From Sphaerisporangium aureirubrum (lineage in GTDB: Bacteria; Actinomycetota; Actinomycetes; Streptosporangiales; Streptosporangiaceae): a stretch of 64,000 bases of DNA. The stretch spans positions 62,001 through 126,000 of the forward strand of contig NZ_JBHSRF010000014.1 of assembly GCF_042658925.1 (NCBI RefSeq). The letters run 5' to 3'. The notes under the pieces are model-generated. The model made no database searches, was not told the DNA's origin, and saw only the letters and a list, made by a program, of their open reading frames with translations. This document shows positions 41,052-50,390 of the stretch, piece by piece (within the stretch, counting starts at the first letter, position 1; the number at the start of each line of letters is the position of its first letter). Position numbers and translations under genes: made by a program.

Positions 41052-41870
41052 CTATTCCGGGGCCGGGTAGCCGCACGCGTGGATGAGCGACCTGATCCGC
41101 AGGGGGTCGAGCAACCGGCGTAAGGACGCGGGCAGGGTGGGCCAGTCGCGGAGGTCGCGGGGGAGGCGGGCGTAGTCCTCGCCCGCGTAGACGCGGGTGG
41201 TGAGGACGTCGGGGTCGAAGGACTCGCTGTTCAGGCCGGTGTGTTTGGCGATGGTGTCGCTGGTGCCGGTGGGGTCGGCGAGGAGGTCCTCGTAGCGGAG
41301 GCGGAGGACCGGGAGGTCGGGGTCGGGTGGGGCCAGGAAGTCTTCCGCGACGCGTTGCCAGTTGTGGATGGCGTCCTCGGTCAGCTCGCGTGTCCAGCGG
41401 CCGCCGGTGTTTCGTTCCCATTCGTCCAGGCTTCTCAGGATGGCCCGGGGGTCGCGGATCAGCAGGATGACGGCCAGGCCAGGGTAGAGGGACTGCAGGC
41501 GGCGGGCGTCGGCCAGGGTGTAGCGCACCTCCTTTAAGCCCCAGACGGGGCGGCCGAGGTCGGTGGCGGGGGTGATGTACAGGGTGTCGATGAAGCGGTG
41601 GAGGGCGTGCAGGATCAGGTCGCGGTCGGGGGTGAGGTTGGCCATCCAGCCCTGGTGGGCGTGCTGGGAGAACTCTGTGCGGGCTTCGCCACCGTACTCC
41701 TGCGACCAGTACAGCAGGCCTTCCGCGGCTTCCAGGATGCGGCCGAGCCGGCCGCCGCTCTCGCCCCAGATGAGGACGCCCGGGTGGGAGGTCAGCAGCC
41801 GTTGCAGGAGCGTGCTCCCGCAGCGCTGGCCGGCGGCGAGGATGAGCAACGGCGTGTGCGGTGTCGTCAT
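41052..41870 (-). CDS. Sulfotransferase family protein
   Basis: 272 residues. The 5'-phosphosulfate loop is AAGQRCGSTLLQRLLTSHP near the N-terminus; the 3'-phosphate site is ILLIRDPRAILRSL. Sulfotransferases use PAPS to sulfate small molecules or macromolecules. The gene starts 63 bases after the TPR gene stop, in the same direction, so it may share the operon of the protease system. Substrate unknown. Confidence 0.87.
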   Translation of the reverse strand: MTTPHTPLLILAAGQRCGSTLLQRLLTSHPGVLIWGESGGRLGRILEAAEGLLYWSQEYGGEARTEFSQHAHQGWMANLTPDRDLILHALHRFIDTLYITPATDLGRPVWGLKEVRYTLADARRLQSLYPGLAVILLIRDPRAILRSLDEWERNTGGRWTRELTEDAIHNWQRVAEDFLAPPDPDLPVLRLRYEDLLADPTGTSDTIAKHTGLNSESFDPDVLTTRVYAGEDYARLPRDLRDWPTLPASLRRLLDPLRIRSLIHACGYPAPE

Positions 41871-41933
41871 CTCCCCTCTCTACATGCGGCGGACGCGGGG
41901 GAACATCGTCCGCGGGGCGAGGTGGTCCTTCGA

Positions 41934-43634
41934 TCAGCCGCGACCTGGGGGACGGAGTCTGGTCGGCGGAGTGTCGATCAGGCCGCGGACCTGGGCGAGG
42001 CGGGCGGCCAGGGCGGGGGCGGCCTCGCTCAGCAGGGTCAGGTCCGAGCGGATCTCCAGCTGCCGGGACCACAGGACGGCTCTGCCCTGTTCCAGCATCT
42101 CCACGGCGAGCGCCGGCGTGTCCGCGGCGAGGGCGCAGGCGGCGGCGTCGGACACCAGATCGTCGTGGCGGGCCAGGCGGCGTTCCTGGTCGGGACGGTG
42201 GAGGCCCTGCCACGCCAGGAGGGGTAACAGGGCGACGGCCTCGCGGTACGCGCCGGCCGCGTCCGGCCAGCCGTCGCCCAGCTGGGCGGTCAGCCCGCCC
42301 GCCGCGCGTGCGGCCTGGAGGCGGGACTCCGCCGCCGCCGCGGGCGCCGACGCGGCGCGGCGCCAGGCCGCGATCGCCTGGTCGGCGTCCGGGCGTTCGC
42401 CTGTGTGGTCGAACCGCGTGTTCAGCGACAGTCCCAGCTGGAACAGCCGGGGGGCCAGCGCCTGATGATCGTCGGGGGTGGTGTCGACCGACTCCCGGGA
42501 GGCCGTGAGGGCGCCCTCCAGGTCGTCCTGGGCTCCGGATCGAGTGAAACGGAGCCAGAGCGCGGCGGAGAGTGCCGTCAGGACGCGCGCGCGGGCCGGG
42601 TGAGCGGCCGGCGACGCGTCCGCCGCGGCCCGCGCCGCGCTCACCGCCTCCTCCAGGTCCGGCGCCGCCCCGGTGTGTTCGTACTGGAGGATCAGCGACC
42701 TCGACAACGCGGCGAGCATCCCCGGGCGGTCGGGGTGATCGGCGGGGGCCGCCTCGACCGCCCCCCGGTTCGCCGCGACCGCGTCGGCGAGGTCGGCCTG
42801 GTCCGCGCGTTCCGACGACCGGATGCTCAGCGCCGTCGCCAGATTGGCCATGTACACGGCCCGGGAGGGATGGCTGAGCGGCGTGGCGTCGACGGCCGTC
42901 CGCAGCAGCCGGACGGCCTCGTCCAGGTCGGCGGCGGCGCCGAACCGCTGAAACCGGGTCGTGTGGATGTTCGCCGCGTTGGACAGGTGGCGCGGCATTT
43001 CCGGAGCCCGGTCCGGGGTGAGGTCGACGGCCTCCCGGCCGGCCTCGATCGCGGCGTCGAGGTCGGGCGGCTGCCCGAGACGCTCGAACCTGTCCAGCAG
43101 GGCGTTGCCGAGATTCGTCGACATCGCCGCCCGGTGGCGGTACTCCCTCGGCACGGCGTCCAGCGTCGCGCGCATGACCGTGATCGCCTCGTCGAGGTCC
43201 GCCATCCGCCCGAGCCGCTCGAACCGGGTACGCAGGGCCGTGCCGAGGTTCGCCGCGTACTCCAGCCGTTCGGCGTGGCGGGTGGTGGAGGCGGCCAGCC
43301 GGAGCGCGGCTACGGCCTCGTCGAGATCGTCGTCACGGCCGGAGCGCTCGTACCGGGTGAGCAGCGCGGCACCGAGCTCGGATTGGTAGATCGTCTGCGC
43401 CGGGTGGTCGTCGGGCAGCTCCCGGATTCCCCGGCGCAGCAACTCGACGGCGTGATCGAGCTTGGCGGGATCCTTGACGGCCTGCGCCTGCCGCAGAGCC
43501 GCGGCCCCACGCGCCACACTCACCCCACTGCGGACCGCGTCCGGCACCGCCGCCCGGAGCATCCGCCGCACTCCACTGGACAGCCGATCGAGCACAGAAT
43601 CCTCCTCCGCCGATGCGCCGTCCCTACCCCGCAT
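41934..43634 (-). CDS. TPR-repeat protein, CHAT-type architecture without a CHAT domain
   Basis: 566 residues composed of TPR-like repeats (LGAALLTRYERSGRDDDLDEA, LGTALRTRFERLGRMADLDEA and so on), ending with LEQGRAVLWSRQLEIRSDLTLL. That ending is the segment that precedes a CHAT protease in many actinobacterial TPR-CHAT proteins. Here the frame stops 40 residues later, and the 63 bases before the next gene hold no CHAT remnant. Its ATG (43634) overlaps the 3' end of the protease/NB-ARC gene by 11 bases. Likely a protein-interaction subunit of that system. Confidence 0.85.
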   Translation of the reverse strand: MRGRDGASAEEDSVLDRLSSGVRRMLRAAVPDAVRSGVSVARGAAALRQAQAVKDPAKLDHAVELLRRGIRELPDDHPAQTIYQSELGAALLTRYERSGRDDDLDEAVAALRLAASTTRHAERLEYAANLGTALRTRFERLGRMADLDEAITVMRATLDAVPREYRHRAAMSTNLGNALLDRFERLGQPPDLDAAIEAGREAVDLTPDRAPEMPRHLSNAANIHTTRFQRFGAAADLDEAVRLLRTAVDATPLSHPSRAVYMANLATALSIRSSERADQADLADAVAANRGAVEAAPADHPDRPGMLAALSRSLILQYEHTGAAPDLEEAVSAARAAADASPAAHPARARVLTALSAALWLRFTRSGAQDDLEGALTASRESVDTTPDDHQALAPRLFQLGLSLNTRFDHTGERPDADQAIAAWRRAASAPAAAAESRLQAARAAGGLTAQLGDGWPDAAGAYREAVALLPLLAWQGLHRPDQERRLARHDDLVSDAAACALAADTPALAVEMLEQGRAVLWSRQLEIRSDLTLLSEAAPALAARLAQVRGLIDTPPTRLRPPGRG

Positions 43635-46600
43635 CTATTGGGCCGGGGTGAGGGCTTCGCAGATCGAGTTGCCTGCCACGGGGCTCGGGGTCTTCGCCGA
43701 GTTCCGTGTAGAACCAGAAATCCGGGTTTTTGGCGTGGTGGCGCGCGTGTGCGGTCAGAAGTTCGGCGAAGCGGCTCCATGCGTGCGTGTCGGTCGATTC
43801 GCCCGATCGCCAGCTTTCCAGCTCGTCGAGCATTTCCGCCAAGAAGGGATCGGAGTCCTGGCCGGCGTCGTGTGAGGTTGCCGTGATCGGTGGATCTTCG
43901 CGCAGGTAGGCGTGCAGGATCGTGGCCCGGACCGCCGCCTCCCATCGAAGGAGAGGGGGGACGGTGTCGTCGCCGTCGTTCACGGCTCGCGTCAGGGTCT
44001 CGGCCGCGTGGGTGAGTTCGTCGCGCTGGACCTGCACGGCGCTGAGCTCGATGAGGACCTGGACCCGGCGGGCGAGCAGTTCCGGCCCGTGTTCGAGGTG
44101 GGCGGCCGCGCGGGTCAGCGCGGCCTCCGCGGTGCCGGTGTCGCCCTGCGCCAAGGCGACGTTCGCCGCGTCTTGGGCGCCTATGGACGCGTTCCACCAG
44201 TACCGCAGTTCCTCGCTCAGCCGTTCGGCCAGGAGGCTTGCCCGCGAGGCGTTGCCGAAGTCCTCCAGCTGGGAGTACGCCGCGCTCATCTGGAACGCCG
44301 CGTGGGCACGTTTGTCGCGGTCACCGATCCGATCGGCCACCTTCGCGGCCCGCTCGGCCCATTCCGCCGACTTGCCGTGATCGCCCATTCGCGCGGCGAA
44401 CCGGGCGTTGTTGAGCAGCGCCGACGCGGCGTCTCCGTCCCTGCCGAGGTCAAGGAAGAGGTCGGCGGCCCGGTCGCCGGGATCCAGGCTCTCCTCCCAG
44501 CGTTCGAGCCGACCTCGGAGCACGTTCAGCTCGAACAGCGCCTTGGCGCGGAACGTGGGCAGGTCGTGTTCGTGGGCGATCCGAAGGGTCTCATAGCAGG
44601 CTGTCTCCGCGTGCTGCCAGGCCTTGAGGTGACGCAGGCCGGCGGCGTTGCCGAGAGCGGCTCGCGCGGCGCCCGCCGGATCGCCGCGCCGGAGGTACAG
44701 GTCGACCCGGACGGCGTTGACGGCGACGATGCCGTCCAGCTCGCGGCGGGAGGAGTACAGCGTCCAGAGGTTCGTCGCGAACGCGGTGGCGACGTCGAGC
44801 TGGTCCAGTTCCTCGGCGAGCCGCTCGGCCTCGTGGAAGACGGCCGGGTCGAGCTCTCCGCTCACCTCGGCCTCCACCGACTGGTCATTGATCTCGATCA
44901 GACGGTCGAGCAGATACCGGAGTGCCCGTGACCGGAATCCCTTCAGCTGGTCCCGGTCCTCCTCCTCCGCCAGCCGCTCCGCCGCGAACACCCGGATCAG
45001 TTCCAGCAGGCTGAAGCCGGCCGGCGATCTGTCGTGGCGGTGTGCCGCCAGATTGTGGTCGGCGAGCCGGAGGAGGATGAGTTCCTGCTCGAACAGGTCG
45101 TACTCGGTGCAGTGCCCGAGTGAATCGGCGTCGACCACCTCCCCGGGGAAGGCCGGGATCAGCCGCAGCGAGCGACGGGCTCTTTCTTCCAGCAGGTCGT
45201 AGCTCAGCCTGATCGCGGCCCTGATGCCTAGTTCGCCGGGGTCCATGAGATCCAGACGGGTGGCACCCTTCGGCTCCATGAAGGCCAGCCGCTTGGTTTC
45301 GCGTTCCAGCGCCTTCCGCATTTCGCGCGGGGTCACGTCCGGGGTGGCCAGGCGCGCGCCGATCATCCGCAGCGCGAGCGGGACGTCGCCGCACAGCGCC
45401 GCGATCGCGTCGAGGTCCGCGTTGCCGGGCGGCTCCTGGCGGCAGTGCGCCGTCAGGAGTTCGATGGAGAAGGGGCGTTCCAGTTGCGGCACCCGGAAGG
45501 CGAGTCCTGGGTCGGAATAGTTCTGGAAACCGTCACGGCACGTGATGACGAGCGCGCAGGAAGGCGCGCGCCGGGCCAGGAGCGCGACGTGCTCGGCGTT
45601 CCGCGCGTTGTCGAGCAGCAGCAGAACGCCGCGTCCGGCGAGCTGGTCGAAGAAGCGGTCGAGCGCCTCGGCCTCGTCGAGCGCGTCGCCGCCGACGTCG
45701 AGGCCCAGTGCCTCGGTGAGAATACGGACGACCGTGCGTGGCGTGCGGCGCTTCGGCTCGGGGCTGAGGCCGTGCAGGTCGACGTAGTAGGCGCCGCCGG
45801 GGAACGACGCGGTGAGGCTTCTGGTCACCTCACGCGCCACTTCGCTGGTTCCCACCCGGGGTTGTCCCGACAGGAACGCGATGACGCTGCCTCTGGCGGT
45901 CATCGCCTCGCGTATCGCGCCGGCGACCTCGGAGACGAGACCGTCGCGGCCGGTGAAGGGAGGATCGGCGGGCGGAACCACACACATTCGCCGCGCGGTC
46001 GAACTGATCACTTGCTGGTACGGACTCGGGGCCTCACGGCGACCGGTGTCCTCCTCGCCCTGCCCGAGAGACCGCCGGGCGCGTACAGGCGGCCGGTAGA
46101 TTTCGGGGGGTCCCGGGCGTCGTGGGAGATGTGCGGCGAGTTCCAGCAGGAAGCGCGACGTGGCCAGCGAGCCGTCCGCTGTCAGCGCTCCTTTCAGCCG
46201 CTCCCGGCACATGCGGGAGGTGCGCGCGAACAGCGTGCCGTCGAGGTGGCGCAGCAGGACACCGGTGAAATCCGCGATCATGGCGGCGGCGTCCCATGTC
46301 TCGTGTCCCCGGTCCCCCAGCGGGGACGTCCATTCGTTCAGCGCCTCCTGGTGCGACGGCAGGCCCGGGAGAAGCGCGCGGGGGTCGAGGCCGCACACGC
46401 GGATCCGGGCGAGGAATTCCTGCCTGCCCGCGTCTCCGCGCTCGCCCGGCAGCGCGGTCTCCGCGGCCAGGCGGTCGATCAGGCCCATCAGCGCGTCCGG
46501 CCGGCGCGCACGGTGCAGGGCGATCAGGATGGAGGCCGCCTCTCTGGCGGCCTCTTTCACCCAGGCCGGTGACGAACCCGCCGCCTGGTCCGTGCCGGGC

Positions 46601-47289
46601 AGTGCCCTGAGCGCCGTCACGACATGCAGGACGGTGGCCTCTCCGTCCCTCAGGACGAACTGCGGTTCCACGGCGACGCCGGGCAGACGGCCCAGGAGCT
46701 CGATGACATGTTCGGTGCAGGCCATCCACGCCATGCCCCGCAACTCGGCGGAGCTTTGGTAGCGGTGGCTGGCCACCCCGATGACGGCTCCGTCGGAATT
46801 GCGCAGGAGCGGTGCGCCGCTCATCCCGGGCAGGACATCCGGTGATCGGAACTGTCCCATGGAGACGTGGTTACGCCGCGTGGATCCCGTCCAGGTGCCG
46901 GTGGCGGTCAGGTAGCCGTAGTCGACCGAGTCCGGCACCCGCACGTCGCCGACGACATGACATGGGGTCCCGAGCGGCTCGGCGAAGGAGAGGGCGAAAC
47001 CCTCCACCACGCCCGGGAGCGGGCCGAGGCGATGCAGGACCGCGAGATCCCGGACCGGATCGGTGGCGATGACTCGTGCGAGTTCGGCGGCCTGGGCCCC
47101 GGGTTCGAGCGTGTCGACCTCGACCACATTCCCTGGCTCGCCGTGGTCCAGCTGCGCCAGGACATGGAAGGCGGTGACCAATATGCCCGGTGCGACCTGA
47201 AAGCAGGTTCCGCCGGAGACACCGTCGGAATTGAGCACCCGCCCCAGAAACCCCGGGATGGGCGGTGACGACGACGGGAACGGTTCCAC
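43624..47289 (-). CDS. Trypsin-like protease - NB-ARC - TPR protein
   Basis: 1221 residues. The N-terminal 200 residues are a trypsin-like protease with His42 (TAFHVL), Asp81 (RDLAVL) and Ser157 (GMSGAP). Residues 240-400 are helical and unassigned. An NB-ARC-type domain begins at about 440; its Walker A is GQPRVGTS (475-482), with Thr481 in place of the essential Lys, while Walker B GVLLLLDN (554-561) is kept. TPR-like helices fill about 800-1150. The layout is that of NLR-like conflict proteins: sensor repeats, nucleotide switch and protease effector. It is co-transcribed with a Trypco1-type protein and the CHAT-less TPR protein. Confidence 0.87.
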   Translation of the reverse strand: MEPFPSSSPPIPGFLGRVLNSDGVSGGTCFQVAPGILVTAFHVLAQLDHGEPGNVVEVDTLEPGAQAAELARVIATDPVRDLAVLHRLGPLPGVVEGFALSFAEPLGTPCHVVGDVRVPDSVDYGYLTATGTWTGSTRRNHVSMGQFRSPDVLPGMSGAPLLRNSDGAVIGVASHRYQSSAELRGMAWMACTEHVIELLGRLPGVAVEPQFVLRDGEATVLHVVTALRALPGTDQAAGSSPAWVKEAAREAASILIALHRARRPDALMGLIDRLAAETALPGERGDAGRQEFLARIRVCGLDPRALLPGLPSHQEALNEWTSPLGDRGHETWDAAAMIADFTGVLLRHLDGTLFARTSRMCRERLKGALTADGSLATSRFLLELAAHLPRRPGPPEIYRPPVRARRSLGQGEEDTGRREAPSPYQQVISSTARRMCVVPPADPPFTGRDGLVSEVAGAIREAMTARGSVIAFLSGQPRVGTSEVAREVTRSLTASFPGGAYYVDLHGLSPEPKRRTPRTVVRILTEALGLDVGGDALDEAEALDRFFDQLAGRGVLLLLDNARNAEHVALLARRAPSCALVITCRDGFQNYSDPGLAFRVPQLERPFSIELLTAHCRQEPPGNADLDAIAALCGDVPLALRMIGARLATPDVTPREMRKALERETKRLAFMEPKGATRLDLMDPGELGIRAAIRLSYDLLEERARRSLRLIPAFPGEVVDADSLGHCTEYDLFEQELILLRLADHNLAAHRHDRSPAGFSLLELIRVFAAERLAEEEDRDQLKGFRSRALRYLLDRLIEINDQSVEAEVSGELDPAVFHEAERLAEELDQLDVATAFATNLWTLYSSRRELDGIVAVNAVRVDLYLRRGDPAGAARAALGNAAGLRHLKAWQHAETACYETLRIAHEHDLPTFRAKALFELNVLRGRLERWEESLDPGDRAADLFLDLGRDGDAASALLNNARFAARMGDHGKSAEWAERAAKVADRIGDRDKRAHAAFQMSAAYSQLEDFGNASRASLLAERLSEELRYWWNASIGAQDAANVALAQGDTGTAEAALTRAAAHLEHGPELLARRVQVLIELSAVQVQRDELTHAAETLTRAVNDGDDTVPPLLRWEAAVRATILHAYLREDPPITATSHDAGQDSDPFLAEMLDELESWRSGESTDTHAWSRFAELLTAHARHHAKNPDFWFYTELGEDPEPRGRQLDLRSPHPGPIDAG

Positions 47290-47299
47290 CTATGCCTTC

Positions 47300-47662
47300 C
47301 TAGGCCGTCGTGGGGGCGGCCGCGCCGGGCGAAGGGGATTTCGCGCTGTCGTAGGTCATCTTGACCGTGATCGTGGCTTCGCCGGAGACTCCGGCGATGA
47401 CGACGCTGCCCGTCGTCGAGAACTTCAGCCCGAACTCGACCTCCATGACGGTGGGTGCCGCGCCCCTCGACCTGGCGGCCGTCATCGTCGCCGCGGTGGA
47501 GGCCGCCACCTCCAATATGGCGTCCTGGGCGCGCACGAACGCGTCGTGGGCGGCGTGCGCCGCGTCGCCGAGACGGGACAGGGGCTCGGAACCCGCCTTC
47601 TGCGACACCTCCAGGTCGAGCGTGACATCGCCCACCCGGACGGGAATGGTCTGCACGATCAC
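47300..47662 (-). CDS. Trypco1-type (CU044_2847 family) small protein
   Basis: 120 residues from GTG 47662, with AAGGGG upstream. The segment PTVMEVEFGLKFSTTGSVVI followed by EATITVKMTY is the beta-rich signature of Trypco1, a domain that co-occurs with trypsin-like proteases in predicted actinobacterial conflict systems. Its stop is 10 bases before the protease gene start, so it heads that operon. The role is thought to be a regulator or substrate of the protease. Confidence 0.78.
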   Translation of the reverse strand: MIVQTIPVRVGDVTLDLEVSQKAGSEPLSRLGDAAHAAHDAFVRAQDAILEVAASTAATMTAARSRGAAPTVMEVEFGLKFSTTGSVVIAGVSGEATITVKMTYDSAKSPSPGAAAPTTA

Positions 47663-47969
47663 CGTTCGCCCCTTCCTGCCGCCGCACCGCGTAACCGTTT
47701 CTGAGACGTGTGTGATCACGGCGTGGTTGTCACCGGCCGCACCGGGACGTGGTTCGCCGCCGGTTTCGTCCGGCTGAGGTCGCACGGGGCCCGGCCGGCT
47801 CAGGGGATCAGGTTGCGGGCCGGTCAGGTGGGGCTTCGCTGAGGTCTGCGGGGAGCTGCGGTGAGGGCTGGACCGGAGTCCAGGTCAACCGGGGCCGACG
47901 CGGCTTGCGTGCGGGGGTGGGGGAGATGACACTGGAGTTCTTCGGGAATCGATCTCGCTTCGGAGAGTT

Positions 47970-48677
47970 GTGGCGTCGGACGTCGATCTGCGCGATTACG
48001 CGGTTCTCTTGGACCTCGACGGTGTGATCATCAACTCTCTCCCGGCCACCGATGCCGCCATCGCGGTCGTCGCCGGTGCCGCGCTGGGCCGGAGGGTCTC
48101 GGCCGACGAGTGCCGGGCGTGCGCCGGGGGGTCGCCGCCGGAGGCGCTCAGGCGGCTCGGGGTGGTGGACGCCGATCTGGTCTACGAGCGTGGGTTCGAC
48201 GACGCGTTGCGGGCCTCGCTGGCGGAGATGGTGGTGTTCGCGCGGGTGGTGGCGGCCGTCGCGGGGCTGGCGGCCGCGCACGCGTCCGTCGCGGTGGTGA
48301 CGGCGCAGGCGCGGCGGCGGATCGGCATGCTCCTGCCTCCGGAGCTCGCGGGGGTGGTGGACACGGTCATCGCGCACGAGGACGTGCAGCGGCCCAGGCC
48401 CGCTCCCGACGGGGTGCGGGCGGCGTTGCGGATGCTCGGGGTGGCGCCGGGGCGCGCGGTCTTCGTGGGGGACGGGCCCGACGACATGCTGGCCGGGCGG
48501 GCGGCGGGGGTGTGCAGCCTGGGGGTGACGTGGGGGTTCCATTCGGAGGACGCGCTGGTGGAGGCGGGGGCGAGCGGGATCGTGCGGGATCCGGACCAGC
48601 TCGCGGAGCAGGTCGTGCGTCATCTCCTGGGCCGGGGAGAGGGGCCTTCCGGCTGGAAGGGTGATCTCCCGGCCTGA
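47970..48677 (+). CDS. HAD-superfamily phosphatase
   Basis: 235 residues. Motif I LLDLDGVIINS, motif II TAQ region (VAVVTAQARRR), motif III/IV GRAVFVGDGPDDMLAGRAAG. This is a PGP/beta-phosphoglucomutase-like HAD hydrolase. GTG start at 47970 with GGAGAG. Divergent from the Trypco1 operon. Confidence 0.88.
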   Translation: MASDVDLRDYAVLLDLDGVIINSLPATDAAIAVVAGAALGRRVSADECRACAGGSPPEALRRLGVVDADLVYERGFDDALRASLAEMVVFARVVAAVAGLAAAHASVAVVTAQARRRIGMLLPPELAGVVDTVIAHEDVQRPRPAPDGVRAALRMLGVAPGRAVFVGDGPDDMLAGRAAGVCSLGVTWGFHSEDALVEAGASGIVRDPDQLAEQVVRHLLGRGEGPSGWKGDLPA

Positions 48678-48717
48678 GGTGGTTGCCGGTGTGCCCTCGT
48701 CATGCGAAAGGGGCGGC

Positions 48718-49446
48718 TCAGGAGGCGGTGCCGTGGAGCATCATGCCCTGACCCCGTGAGTGGTGGACGTCGTCGGCGGGGTGGTCGTCCGGGGCGCGGA
48801 ACTGGATCAGGAAGGTGGTGCGGGGCTCCGCGGAGGTGTTCACGCCGGAACCGTGGACCGTCAGGTAATTGATGAACAACGCGTCGCCGGCCTCGGCCTC
48901 CACCGGGGTGGCGGCGTCCAGCGGCCACTCGGTGATCGGGAGGTGCCAGCCGCCCTCCTCGACGTGCGGGAGAGGGCCTCGCCGGTGGCTGCCGGGGATG
49001 ACGCGGACGCAGCCTTTTTCCTCGGGGGCGTCGTCGAAATGGAAGATCGCGGCGGTGACGGTGTGCTTCGTGTGGGGGAAGTGGGCCGCGTCCTGGTGGA
49101 GGGGGAACGGGGAGCCCTTCTCCGGGGGTTTCACGAAGATCTTGGTGTGGTGGAGCTGGAGGTCGGGCCTGCCGAGCAGTGCGGTGGCGGCCCCGGTGAA
49201 GCGCGGGTCCAGCATGAGGCGGCTGAAGGCGGCCGAGTGGAACTGGGCGTCGTGGCAGTGCCTCAGCTCGGTGCGGGTGGCGGTCAGCCGCCGGGCGCTG
49301 CCCCAGGTGGGGTCACCGGGCGCCAGCCGGGCGAGCACCTTGTGGCACTCCGCCCGGTAGGCGTCGGCTTCCTGCCCGGTGAGCAGGCCTTTTATCAGCA
49401 GATATCCGTTCTCCTGGTAGAACGCGACCGAGGATGAATCGACCAT
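48718..49446 (-). CDS. Phytanoyl-CoA dioxygenase family protein
   Basis: 242 residues. Iron site HxD in LHQDAAHF and the distal His in YLTVHGSGVN, with an Arg in EPRTTFLIQF for 2-oxoglutarate. Family members hydroxylate small molecules using Fe(II), 2-oxoglutarate and oxygen. GGGAGG precedes ATG 49446. The gene is 49 bases downstream of the sugar permease gene on the same strand, so it may be the last gene of that operon; its substrate could be the transported compound. Confidence 0.9.
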   Translation of the reverse strand: MVDSSSVAFYQENGYLLIKGLLTGQEADAYRAECHKVLARLAPGDPTWGSARRLTATRTELRHCHDAQFHSAAFSRLMLDPRFTGAATALLGRPDLQLHHTKIFVKPPEKGSPFPLHQDAAHFPHTKHTVTAAIFHFDDAPEEKGCVRVIPGSHRRGPLPHVEEGGWHLPITEWPLDAATPVEAEAGDALFINYLTVHGSGVNTSAEPRTTFLIQFRAPDDHPADDVHHSRGQGMMLHGTAS

Positions 49447-49495
49447 GCCAGCCTCCCGCACGGGTGTCGTCCACCTCGGTATGTCCCACGCACCG

Positions 49496-50386
49496 TCATC
49501 TGCTGAAACCGGCGGTCAGCCCGCTGAGGATCTGGCGGCGGCCGACGATGTAGAGCAGGAGGATGGGCAGGGTGGTGAGGACGACGGAGGCGAGGACGGC
49601 CGGCACGTTGATGCTGTACTGGCCCTGGAAGGTCCACAACGCCAGCGGCAGGGTGCGCTTGCTCGGGTCCTGGGTGAGGATCAGAGGCAGCAGGAAGCCG
49701 TTCCAGATCTGCAGCGCGTTGTAGATGATGACGGTGATCACGGCGGGGCGGGTCAGCGGCAGCGCGAGGCGCCACAGCATGCTCTGCTCGGTCGCGCCGT
49801 CGAGGCGCATCGACTCGAACAGCTCCTTCGGCACGTCCCTGAGGAAGTTGGACAGCACGAGCACCGACAGCGGGATCGCGAAGGCGATGGACGGCAGGAT
49901 CATCCCCGTCAGGCTGTCGTACAGCTGCAACTTGATGATGATCAGGTAGACCGGGATGATCGTCGCCTGGAGCGGGATGGCGAGGCCCATCAGGAACAGC
50001 GAGTTCACCGACCGCAGGAAACGGCTCCTGCCGCTGCTCCGCACGATCGCGTATGCCGCCATGAAGGACACCGCGACCGCGGGGATCACCGCCCCGACGG
50101 TGACGATCAGGCTGTTGATGAAGTACTGGATGAAGTCCGACTCGATGACCAGCCGGTAGTTGTCCAGCGTCGGCTCGCCGGGCGGGGCCAGCGGGTTGGT
50201 CGCGTAGTAGTTGCTCTGCGTCTTGAAGCTGGTGATCACGATCCAGTAGATGGGCACGATCACGATCAGCAGCCAGAGCACAGCGGTCACGCCGGCGACC
50301 CAGTTGGGGTGGCTCGCGACGGTGCGGTTGTCCCGGGAGGTCGCGTGCTTGGCACGCCGTGGCCGGGCCGCGGTGGTGGTCGCCAT
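49496..50386 (-). CDS. Carbohydrate ABC transporter permease (MalG type)
   Basis: 296 residues with six membrane segments. The EAA loop for ATPase contact reads ELFESMRLDGATEQSMLWRLALPLTRP. N-terminus preceded by a basic ATTTAARPRRAKHA tail. Together with the adjacent permease and binding protein it imports a sugar or oligosaccharide. No ATPase gene is present; such actinobacterial systems share MsiK. Confidence 0.93.
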   Translation of the reverse strand: MATTTAARPRRAKHATSRDNRTVASHPNWVAGVTAVLWLLIVIVPIYWIVITSFKTQSNYYATNPLAPPGEPTLDNYRLVIESDFIQYFINSLIVTVGAVIPAVAVSFMAAYAIVRSSGRSRFLRSVNSLFLMGLAIPLQATIIPVYLIIIKLQLYDSLTGMILPSIAFAIPLSVLVLSNFLRDVPKELFESMRLDGATEQSMLWRLALPLTRPAVITVIIYNALQIWNGFLLPLILTQDPSKRTLPLALWTFQGQYSINVPAVLASVVLTTLPILLLYIVGRRQILSGLTAGFSR

Positions 50387-50390
50387 GGTG

